Made by a program: the position numbers and the translations under genes. DNA of 8,503 nt from the NCBI GenBank assembly GCA_035934405.1, contig DASYXW010000064.1, positions 1 through 8,503 on the forward strand, in the 5' to 3' direction. Positions 1-6,700 of this stretch are shown in pieces. Within the stretch, counting starts at the first letter, position 1. Each line of letters opens with the position of its first letter. The notes under the pieces were generated by a model that worked only from the letters and a program-made list of their open reading frames with translations, was not told where the DNA came from and ran no database searches. The stretch comes from DASYXW01 sp035934405. GTDB taxonomy: Bacteria; Acidobacteriota; Terriglobia; UBA7540.

Positions 1-201
1 ACCAGCAGCCAGCGCAGCATGGCGTTGCCTTGCTTGCTGATGTGCCCCAGCCGCTGATGCCCGCCGCTGGAGTGCTCGCTCGGATTCAGCCCCAAGTAAC
101 TCACCACCTGGCGGCTGCGGGAAAATCGCTCCACCGGTCCCCGTATCCAGCAGGGCAATTTGCTGGTAGCGCGAATGCAAATCACATCCCATAATCAACA
201 T
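1..201 (-). pseudogene. IS110-family transposase remnant with internal deletion, truncated at window edge
   Basis: Read on the minus strand from ATG at 201 (alternative ATG at 192), the product starts MLIMGCDLHSRYQQIALLDT. This is the N-terminus of an IS110-type transposase, including the first Asp of its DEDD (RuvC-like) site. From about position 131 a different frame encodes ERFSRSRQVVSYLGLNPSEH followed by SSGGHQRLGHISKQGNAMLR. That is the C-terminal IS116/IS110/IS902 domain, with the Ser-Gly region that holds the serine nucleophile. In a complete transposase of 300-400 residues these parts are about 200 residues apart. Here they meet between about 131 and 144, so the rest of the RuvC-like domain and the coiled coil are lost and the join is out of frame. 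A strong Shine-Dalgarno (AAAGGAG) lies about 7 nt before the ATG. The first frame stays open to the window edge but then encodes no recognisable domain. The product is almost certainly inactive. The family assignment is firm; the remainder of the element lies outside the window. Confidence 0.85.
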
Positions 202-204
202 GTT

Positions 205-268
205 CGGCTCCTTTCCCGGCTATCCTTGGTCAGGACAACAAACCAAGTTTACCGGCCCTAAGGAGCCG
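205..268 (-). promoter_or_regulatory. Structured leader hairpin sequestering the transposase ribosome-binding site (possible IS110 left-end RNA)
   Basis: The 64 nt just upstream of the transposase ATG can fold into one long hairpin. The outer stem pairs 205-213 with 260-268 (9 perfect bp), a middle CCGG/CCGG stem pairs 216-219 with 252-255, and an inner 6-bp stem pairs 225-230 with 242-247 around an 11-nt loop. The transposase Shine-Dalgarno AAGGAG (208-213) lies wholly inside the outer stem. Hairpins that block transposase translation from read-through transcripts are known in other IS families. In IS110 elements the non-coding end also encodes the bridge RNA that guides recombination. The pairing is seen in the sequence; either function is inferred. 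Confidence 0.5.
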
Positions 269-498
269 ACGCCGTTATGGAATCAACAAGACAGGGCCGC
301 GCTACGCTTGCTTTTTAAATCCTCGGGCGTCATGTGCGATTTGCTCGGAGAAAGAGTTTTTCAGGAACAACGCAAACTCGCGGGCTGCGGCCTCCGCTGA
401 AGCACGGCTGAGACAAACTTCGGCCGGGCCAGGATTTGAGTTTTGGAACAAATTGGAACAGATTTTTGGATTTTGAGGTTTGTAAGTGGTTGATTTTA
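269..498. other. Stretch with no supported gene between the IS110 remnant and tRNA-Phe
   Basis: No gene is supported here. The part nearest the hairpin is probably IS110 left-end DNA, but IS110 elements lack terminal inverted repeats, so I cannot place the boundary. On the minus strand, about 430 down to a stop at 302, an open helix-like peptide ends in AAAREFALFLKNSF then SEQIAHDARGFKKQA. It has no start of its own and can be read open only through the tRNA gene, so it may be a degraded gene 3' end or chance. Positions 443-460 hold two copies of TTGGAACA separated by two bases in an AT-rich segment just downstream of the tRNA. No integrase or repeated tRNA 3' end was seen. Confidence 0.4.
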
Positions 499-574
499 TG
501 GTGCCGCGGGACGGAGTTGAACCGCCGACGCCAGCCTTTTCAGGGCTGCGCTCTACCACCTGAGCTACCGCGGC
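499..574 (-). tRNA. tRNA-Phe (anticodon GAA)
   Basis: The minus strand gives a full 76-nt cloverleaf. The acceptor stem is GCCGCGG (574-568) with CCGCGGC (509-503), followed by discriminator A and an encoded CCA (501-499). The D arm is GCTC-AGGTGGTA-GAGC. The anticodon arm is CAGCC-CTGAAAA-GGCTG, giving anticodon GAA after the invariant T33. The T arm is GGCGG-TTCAACT-CCGTC with one G-U type pair. All stems pair and the anticodon identifies phenylalanine. The gene sits 48 bp after the ada stop on the same strand and has its own promoter. An IS110 remnant lies on its 3' side. Confidence 0.96.
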
Positions 575-587
575 ACTGGATTGCCAT

Positions 588-616
588 ATTGTCAGGTGAA
601 ATCTCGTTGGTGTCAA
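588..616 (-). promoter_or_regulatory. Sigma70-type promoter for tRNA-Phe
   Basis: On the minus strand a perfect -35 box TTGACA (616-611) is followed after 17 nt by GACAAT (593-588, four of six consensus bases). This places the start of transcription a few bases before the mature tRNA 5' end at 574. The promoter occupies the gap between the ada stop at 623 and the tRNA, so the tRNA need not depend on read-through from ada. Confidence 0.6.
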
Positions 617-622
617 GGTGCC

Positions 623-1834
623 TCAGCGCCGCCTCGGTGAATGAACCAAGGTTCCTTCGCTGGCCGGGGGGCCAGCCTCCCGCTCGAGCAGCATGCGCTT
701 GCGCTCGAGACCCCAGCGGTAACCGCCGAGCGAGCCATCCCCGCGCACCACGCGATGGCATGGAATGACCACGGCGACAGGATTGGTGGCGCAGGCCCGC
801 GCTACGGCACGCACCGCTGCGGGTTGCCCCATGGCGCGCGCCACTTCACTATAGGACCGCGTGCTGCCGTAGGGGATCGTCTGGAGCTCGCGCCAAACGC
901 GCCACTGGAAGGCGGTGGCCCGCACATCGACCGGCAGATCGAGGCTAGGCAGCTTGCCTTCGAGATGACGAACGAGCGCCGGAGCCCATCGGCCCAAGCC
1001 GTCGGGCGCCGAATCGGATTGGGACCCCCCGCCCGATTTCCTGATTCGGCTGATTCGGGTGATTCGGCTGATTCGGGCCTCCGGATACTCGGCGCGCAGA
1101 ACCGTTTCGAGCGCGGCGCCGGAATCCCCCAGGCAGACCGAGCAAATGCCGCGATCGGTCGCCGCCACCAGCAGCCGGCCGAGTGGGCACTCCACCACCG
1201 TGTAGCGAATGTCCATGCCCCGCCCGCCTTTGCGGTACGTCGCTGGAGTCATGCCGAGCTGCGAAGGCGCCCGCTCGTAGAGGCCGCGGCTCGATCCGTA
1301 GCCGGCTTCGTAAAGCGCCCCGGCAACGTCCCGCCCTTTCTTGAGCTGCGCTTTCAGCCGCCCCAGGCGCCGCGCGTCCAGATACCCGCGCGGGGTGATG
1401 CCCAGCACGCGCTGGAAACTGCGCTGCAGGTGTTGCGGGCTTGCGCCGGCTCGCGTGGCGAGCGCGGCGAGCGTGAAGGCGCCGTCCGCGCCGGCAAATT
1501 CTTCAGCGCCTCCGAGTGCGGCATCAATTTCGCGGCAGACGCGCTTCACCAGCTCCGTCTGGGGGCTCGGGTCCGGCGAGCCCTGGCGGCGCGGCCGGCA
1601 GCGACGGCAGGCGCGGAATCCAGCGCGCTCCGCCGCCTCGGGTGAAGGATAAAACTCCGCCTGGGCGCGTCCCGGCCGCCGGCTCGGACACGACGGCCGG
1701 CAGTAGATGCCGGTGGAGCGCACGGCGTAAACGAACCGGCCGTCAAACGCGCCGTCGCGAGCGAGCACCGCCTGCCAATAGGTCGGGGCGCCCGCAAGCC
1801 GGTTCTTGCCACGTTCAATCTGTTCTCTCCTCAT
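623..1834 (-). CDS. ada: Ada: bifunctional AraC-type regulator / methylated-DNA methyltransferase
   Basis: This is a 403-residue protein with the three-part architecture of E. coli Ada (354 aa). Residues about 18-82 form the zinc-binding phosphotriester-repair domain, with ligands C45, C49 (CRPSC) and C76, C79 (CRRC). C45 is the expected methyl acceptor that would switch the protein into an activator. Residues about 95-205 carry two AraC-type helix-turn-helix motifs ending in GITP and GMTP. Residues about 210-388 form the O6-alkylguanine transferase, with active-site C359 in PCHRV followed by VRGDGSLGGYRWG. Known Ada repairs O6-methylguanine, O4-methylthymine and methylphosphotriesters by irreversible transfer to itself, and regulates alkylation-response genes. 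The ATG at 1834 has GGGAGG 8 nt upstream. Oddities are a low-complexity insert (about residues 254-281) made by a 9-bp repeat, and a C-terminal tail of about 15 residues. It follows the 163-aa gene after 123 bp, so it may have its own promoter. Confidence 0.95.
   Translation of the reverse strand: MRREQIERGKNRLAGAPTYWQAVLARDGAFDGRFVYAVRSTGIYCRPSCPSRRPGRAQAEFYPSPEAAERAGFRACRRCRPRRQGSPDPSPQTELVKRVCREIDAALGGAEEFAGADGAFTLAALATRAGASPQHLQRSFQRVLGITPRGYLDARRLGRLKAQLKKGRDVAGALYEAGYGSSRGLYERAPSQLGMTPATYRKGGRGMDIRYTVVECPLGRLLVAATDRGICSVCLGDSGAALETVLRAEYPEARISRITRISRIRKSGGGSQSDSAPDGLGRWAPALVRHLEGKLPSLDLPVDVRATAFQWRVWRELQTIPYGSTRSYSEVARAMGQPAAVRAVARACATNPVAVVIPCHRVVRGDGSLGGYRWGLERKRMLLEREAGPPASEGTLVHSPRRR
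1043..1078. repeat. Four-copy 9-bp tandem repeat inside ada
   Basis: The plus strand shows GATTCGGCT, GATTCGGGT, GATTCGGCT, GATTCGGGC back to back. On the coding strand this encodes the repetitive run ARISRITRISRIR at the start of an insert in the N-terminal part of the methyltransferase domain. E. coli Ada has no equivalent residues there. The 9-bp period keeps the reading frame, so copy-number change would lengthen or shorten the loop without breaking the gene. Confidence 0.85.
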
Positions 1835-1910
1835 CGCCTTTACCTCCCGTAGTGTTTTTTCGAGCCGTGAATTGTTGCGGCCCGAGTTGAGAGTACGGGA
1901 AGGGCGCTTG

Positions 1911-1923
1911 CGGATTCTATCCG
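1911..1923. promoter_or_regulatory. Short palindrome in the ada upstream region (possible operator)
   Basis: Minus-strand CGGATAGAATCCG consists of two 5-bp arms (CGGAT/ATCCG) around AGA. It lies in the 123-bp gap upstream of ada and contains the -10-like hexamer TAGAAT. No good -35 box is present at normal spacing, and it does not match the E. coli Ada operator spacing. It is a weak candidate for ada transcription control. Confidence 0.25.
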
Positions 1924-1957
1924 ATTGTGACGTTCAAACTCTTCGGGCCCAAGCTGC

Positions 1958-2449
1958 TCAATGCTTCGACCGGCCGGCGGGAAAGAGCGCCGTCAATACC
2001 TCGGCGTGAGTCTGGTTAACTTCCTGCATCACCTTGTCGAGCGGCCCGCGATCCATAAACGGAACGCGGCGCCGAAGATCGTCGAGGCGCCGGGCATCCT
2101 CCCGCAGCGCGATATCGAGCTCCTTGAAGCCGGCGGGCTTGCGAACGGCGTCGCGGCCGGAGCCTTTCAGAAGCTTCCACGCATCCTTCATCTCGTCAAG
2201 GTAGCTGCCGAGCAGTTTCTCTCCCGGCCCGGTCTCGTCGCGATCGTAGGCGTCGGTCGCTTGCTGCAGCTTGAGCTCTCCCAACCGAATCTCATACTTT
2301 GCTTTCTTCACGGGATCGTGCTCGCGCGCGATCCGCGCCGTGAGATCGGCTTCGGTGTCGGTGTGGCGAGGGCCGAAGGACTCGGCCGCCGGCGCGCCCA
2401 CGGTGAGCGAGAGCAGACTGAGGGCCGCGACCTTGCGAGCGTTCAACAT
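1958..2449 (-). CDS. Small exported alpha-helical protein of unknown function
   Basis: This 163-residue protein has a probable signal peptide (MLNARKVAALSLLSLTVGAPAAES, cleavage after about residue 22). The mature part is highly charged and apparently all-helical, with Lys/Arg/Glu/Asp-rich stretches such as DPVKKAKYEIRLGELKLQQA and a second helical block around LDIALREDARRLDDLRRRV. I see no catalytic motif, metal ligands, cysteines or further membrane segment. The predicted location is periplasmic. It starts 21 bp after the TPR gene stop without a clear Shine-Dalgarno, which suggests translation coupled to the upstream gene. Proteins of this general look beside TPR genes are, from memory, common in Acidobacteriota, but I cannot name a family. 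The product could be a periplasmic scaffold or partner of the TPR protein; that is inference only. Confidence 0.75.
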   Translation of the reverse strand: MLNARKVAALSLLSLTVGAPAAESFGPRHTDTEADLTARIAREHDPVKKAKYEIRLGELKLQQATDAYDRDETGPGEKLLGSYLDEMKDAWKLLKGSGRDAVRKPAGFKELDIALREDARRLDDLRRRVPFMDRGPLDKVMQEVNQTHAEVLTALFPAGRSKH

Positions 2450-2470
2450 GGCGGATCACAAGCATTATAG

Positions 2471-3757
2471 CTACTTTCCCAGCACGCGCCGCAGCAGCTT
2501 GGCGCGCTGCGCGGCCTGCCACTCCTGGTCCGGACTCTCGCCGTGCGAGAGGCTGAGAAAGCGCTCATAGGCGGCGAGCGCCTGGGGACGATCCCGCAAG
2601 TGGTCGTAGCAGGTAGCCAGGAGAAAATAGAGGCCCGGGGAAGCGCGCGGTTGCCGGACGAGCACAGCGATGAGCGGCGCCGCCTCGGCGTACCGCTTCT
2701 CGATGTATAGGCTTGAGGCCAGACCCTTGGCCGCCTCCTCGTTGTGCGGGTCAAGCTTGAGCGCGGTGCGGAACTCCGCCTCGGCGTCGGCCGGCTTCTG
2801 CTCGTCCAACAGCGTCTGGCCGAGGGCGCGGTGCAGGTCGGCCGAGCCAGTCGCGGCGGCGCCAGTCGCAGCAAGAGCCTGGCGGTAATACTTCTCAGAT
2901 TCCGGGAACTTCTTGAGCAGGGCATAGACATCGCCGAGCGCCGCGGCGAGGCCGGGCAGATTCGGATTCGCTTGGCGCACGAATTCGAGCGCCGCCTGCG
3001 CCTGCTCGGGCTTCGCTTGATCGAGATAAACCTTCGCCAAGTGAAAGCGTGTTTCGGCGTCATCGGGCTTGGCGGCGAGATACTGCTCGAAGTGGGGAAT
3101 GGCTTCCGGCTCCTGTTTCAGGCACTCGAAGCCGAGCGCCATGCCAAGCTGCGCCTGCGCGAGATGCGGGTCAAGCCCGGCCGACTTCTGAAACTCCCCG
3201 ACCGCCTCCGCGCATCGCTTTTGATCGAGCTCGAGCTGGGCGAGATCGAAATGGGCGATAGCCAAACCCGGACTGAGGCGGAGCGCTTCCTGAAACTGTT
3301 TCTCCGCCTCCGCCGCGTGGCCGGTTTGCGCGAGCGCGCGGCCGTCGTAGAGATGCGCCTTGGCGTTCTGCGGTTCGAGTTCAACCGCCTTGGCAAGGTG
3401 CTCCGTCGCCGCGGCCGGCTGATTCATTTCCACCAAAAGGATCCCCAGGTTGAGCCGGGCCGCGAACAAGCTGGGCTTGAGTTGGATTGCTCTCTGATAA
3501 GCCTTCACGGCGTCATCGTTCTGACGCAGGCCGGAATCAGCAAATCCCAGGTCGAACCAGGCGGCGTAGGAATCCGGCTGCGCCTGAACCACCGCCTGCA
3601 AGATTTTCGCGGCGGCCGCGAAATCCTTGCGGTTCAAAGCGTCCTCGGCGGAACCGAGCAGGGCGGGAATATCAGTTTTGGATGGAGATCCTTGCGGCCG
3701 TGGAAGAGGAAGCGCAAGACTGAAAGCGAGAATGATGAAGCGGGCGCAGGCGGTCAT
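2471..3757 (-). CDS. Exported TPR-repeat protein
   Basis: This is a 428-residue protein. A hydrophobic N-terminus (MTACARFIILAFSLALPLP) looks like a signal peptide. From about residue 32 to the end it is almost entirely 34-residue tetratricopeptide repeats. Clear units run at about 64-97, 98-131, 132-165, 166-199, 200-233 and 234-267, then less regular ones to about 410, roughly eleven in all. They show the usual pattern of A/G at small-residue positions and P near the end of helix B (for example LNLGILLVEMNQPAAATEHL). TPR solenoids are protein-interaction scaffolds; there is no enzymatic domain. A six-residue Ala/Gly/Thr-rich insertion (about 296-302) breaks the phase before repeat nine. Its ATG overlaps the uvrA stop in the sequence ATGA (3754-3757), so it is probably translated by coupling with uvrA, though a link to DNA repair is unlikely for an exported protein. 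The partner is unknown. Confidence 0.9.
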   Translation of the reverse strand: MTACARFIILAFSLALPLPRPQGSPSKTDIPALLGSAEDALNRKDFAAAAKILQAVVQAQPDSYAAWFDLGFADSGLRQNDDAVKAYQRAIQLKPSLFAARLNLGILLVEMNQPAAATEHLAKAVELEPQNAKAHLYDGRALAQTGHAAEAEKQFQEALRLSPGLAIAHFDLAQLELDQKRCAEAVGEFQKSAGLDPHLAQAQLGMALGFECLKQEPEAIPHFEQYLAAKPDDAETRFHLAKVYLDQAKPEQAQAALEFVRQANPNLPGLAAALGDVYALLKKFPESEKYYRQALAATGAAATGSADLHRALGQTLLDEQKPADAEAEFRTALKLDPHNEEAAKGLASSLYIEKRYAEAAPLIAVLVRQPRASPGLYFLLATCYDHLRDRPQALAAYERFLSLSHGESPDQEWQAAQRAKLLRRVLGK

Positions 3758-6700
3758 GCCTGCGCTCCCAGGTACGGCGCCAGATACTTCCCGGTGTGCG
3801 ACAGCGGATTCTTCACGATCTCCTCGGGCGGCCCGGCCGCCACCACGTATCCGCCCGCCTCGCCGCCTTCCGGGCCGAGGTCGATGATCCAGTCGGCGGT
3901 CTTCAGCACGTCGAGGTTGTGCTCGATGACAAGAACGCTTGACCCGGCTTGAATGAGCTTGCGAAACGCGGCCAGCAGTTTTTGGATGTCGTCAAAGTGC
4001 AAGCCCGTGGTGGGCTCGTCAAAGATGAAAAAGGCATTCTTCCCGGATTCGTCGCGTTCTTCAAAGGAGTGAGACCGCTGGGCAATGTGCGCCGCCAAAC
4101 GGACGCGCTGCGCTTCGCCACCGGAAAGCGTGGTGGCCGATTGTCCCAGACGCAGATATCCCAGTCCTACCTCGTCGAGAACCCGCAGCTTGTCTGTGAC
4201 CCTGCGAAGGTTGGAGAAATAGCCCAGCGCTTCTCTCACCGTCATCTGCAGCACGTCGTAAATGTTCCTGCCTTTGTACCGCACCTCGAGCACGGCCGGC
4301 TTGAAGCGCCGGCCGCGGCATTCCTCGCAGACCAGTTCCACGTCAGCCAGGAACTGCATCTCGACCGTCACCGTGCCGTCACCCTGACAGGTCTCGCAGC
4401 GCCCGCCCGGAATGTTAAAGGAAAAGTGCCCGGGCGTGTAGCCTCGCTTCCGAGCCTCGGGTGTGGAGGCAAAGAGTTCGCGAATGGCGTCAAAAGCCTT
4501 GAGATACGTCACCGGATTCGAGCGCGGCGTGCGGCCGAGTGGCGACTGGTCAGCCAGGATGATCTCGCCGAGCGCGGCGTCGCCTTCCAGACGCTCGTAT
4601 TCCGCGTGGGGCGCCGCCACACCGCGCCGCCCCAGCAGCGCGTTGTAGAGAACGTCGTGCACCAGCGTCGATTTTCCCGAACCCGAGACGCCGCTGATGC
4701 ACACCATCAGCCCCAGCGGAATCTCCACGTTGATGGACTTCAAATTGTGCTGGCGGGCGCCGCGCACCTTCAACCATCCGCGGCCGTGTTTTCGCCGCTG
4801 CGCCGGCACGGGAATGCGGAGGTTGCCCGAGAGATAACGCCCGGTCAGCGAATCGGGGTCGGCCACGAGGCCCGCCATGCCGCCCTGGTAAACCAGGCGG
4901 CCGCCGTGTTCTCCGGCGCCCGGACCCAGATCCAGAATCTTGTCCGCTTCGCGCATCATCGCCGGGTCGTGTTCCACCACCAGGATCGTATTGCCGATGT
5001 CGCGCAGGCTCTTCAGAATGTCCATCAGGCGTCCTGTGTCGCGAGCGTGCAGGCCGATGGAGGGCTCGTCGAGCACGTACAGCGCCCCGACCAGGTTCGA
5101 GCCCAGCGACGTGGCGAGCTGGATGCGCTGCGACTCGCCGCCTGAAAGCGTCGAAGCCAGCCGGTCGAGCGTCAGGTATTCAAGGCCTGCCTGAGAGAGA
5201 AACTTCAGGCGCGACCGGACCTCTTCGAGCACCTTATCGGCCACCGCCTGCGCCTCGGGCGACAACCGCAACTGGTTGACGAAGCGATAAGCCTCCTGAA
5301 TGGAAAGGCGGCAGACCTCGACCAGCGTTTTCCCGCCCACGCGGACGTTCAAAGCCTCGCGCCGCAGTCTCGCGCCCCGGCACTCGGGGCAGAGCGCGTA
5401 ACCCCGGTAGCGACTGAGAAAGACGCGCACGTGCAGCTTGTATTTCTTGCGCTCCAGGTAGTCGAAGAAGCCTGTGATGCCCTCGAAGTCGCCTGCTCCG
5501 TCAGGGTCGCCTTCGATCAGCCATCGGCGCTGCTCCGCCGTCAGCCGATGGTAAGGCACATCAAGCGGGACGCCGGCCGCGCGGGCCCGAGCCCTCATCT
5601 CGTTCTGCCAGGCACGGTATCGCGGCTTGGTCCACGGCTCCACGGCGCCCTCGGCGAGCGTCTTGTTCTTGTCGGGAATCACCAGGTCGAGATCGAAATC
5701 AATCGTATTACCGAAGCCCTGGCAGCGCGGGCAGGCGCCAAAAGGATTGTTGAACGAAAATAGCCGTGGCTCCGGCTCCGGATAAGCAATGCCGCACCGC
5801 TTGCACTCGAAGCGTTCGTTGAAGACGAGCCGGGAGCCAGGGGTCAGGGGTCGGGGGTCGGGGGTCGGGGTTTCGACTTTCGATTCTCGACTTTCGACTC
5901 CGCTGTTTCCCGTCTCCACGAATTCGAGGATCGCCTCACCCCCTTCCCGGTAGCAGAGCTCCACCGAATCGATCAGCCTCTGCCGGATATCGGGCGCGAC
6001 CGCCAGCCGGTCAACCAGCACGTAGACGGGTCGCGCGAAATCAACATCCAGCAGCGATTCCGGCGTCGAGAATTCGAACACCTTGCCGTCCTGATAGAGT
6101 CGGTTGAACCCTTGCTGGCGGAGCGAGACGAGGCGCGGCTTGAGGGCGTCATCGGGCGGGGCGGCGCGGGAGGTTGCGGAGACCTTCGCATCCCGGCGTT
6201 TTCGCTCCGGGCGGCGCGGATGTTCGCTAGCCGCTCCTGCATTCGACACTCCCGGATTGAGCTGGAACAACACATAGAAGCGCCGGCCCGGCTCGAGCGC
6301 GAGCACGCGGCCGGCAATCTCATCCACGGTGTCTTTGCGCACCACGTCGCCGCACACCCCGCAGGTGGTAATGCCGGCGCGGGCGTAAAGCAGCCGCAGG
6401 TAGTCGTAAATCTCCGTCGCCGTTCCCACGGTCGAGCGCGGATTCCGTGTGGAGTTTTTTTGCCGGATGGCCACCGACGGCGCGATGCCGTCCACCTCGT
6501 CCACGTCCGGCTTTTCCATGCGCTCCAAGAACTGCCGGGCGTACGCCGAGAGCGACTCGATGTAGCGCCGCTGGCCCTCGGCATAAACGGTGTCGAACGC
6601 CAGGCTCGATTTCCCCGAGCCGGAAACGCCGGTGACCACGGTCAGCTTGTTGTGCGGAATATCGCAATCAATGTTCTTAAGGTTGTGAACCCGCGCGCCG

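Noticed and set aside
302..616. Minus-strand open frame of 104 codons
   Set aside because: It reads straight through the tRNA-Phe gene and its promoter, so the stretch from the first ATG cannot be a real gene. Only the last ~45 codons remain as an unexplained fragment.
641..1645. Long plus-strand open frame (334 codons) opposite ada
   Set aside because: It is an antisense shadow of a clear ada gene in GC-rich DNA. The product has no domain-like pattern and its composition mirrors the complementary strand.
1835..1957. Ada-type operator (AAT-N6-GCAA) upstream of ada
   Set aside because: AAT and GCAA occur close together in this gap, but with spacings of 2 or 12, not 6, so autoregulation by the E. 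coli rule is not supported.
1931..1960. Terminator after the 163-aa gene
   Set aside because: Only a short imperfect palindrome around GGGCCC with a bulge and no T-tract was found, too weak to call.
2744..5145. Two long plus-strand open frames (about 400 codons each) opposite the TPR and uvrA genes
   Set aside because: Both lie wholly antisense to genes with recognised motifs and regular repeats. No ribosome-binding site or family features were seen.
5838..5899. CRISPR-like array
   Set aside because: The units are adjacent 7-mers without spacers and lie within coding sequence; it is a tandem repeat.
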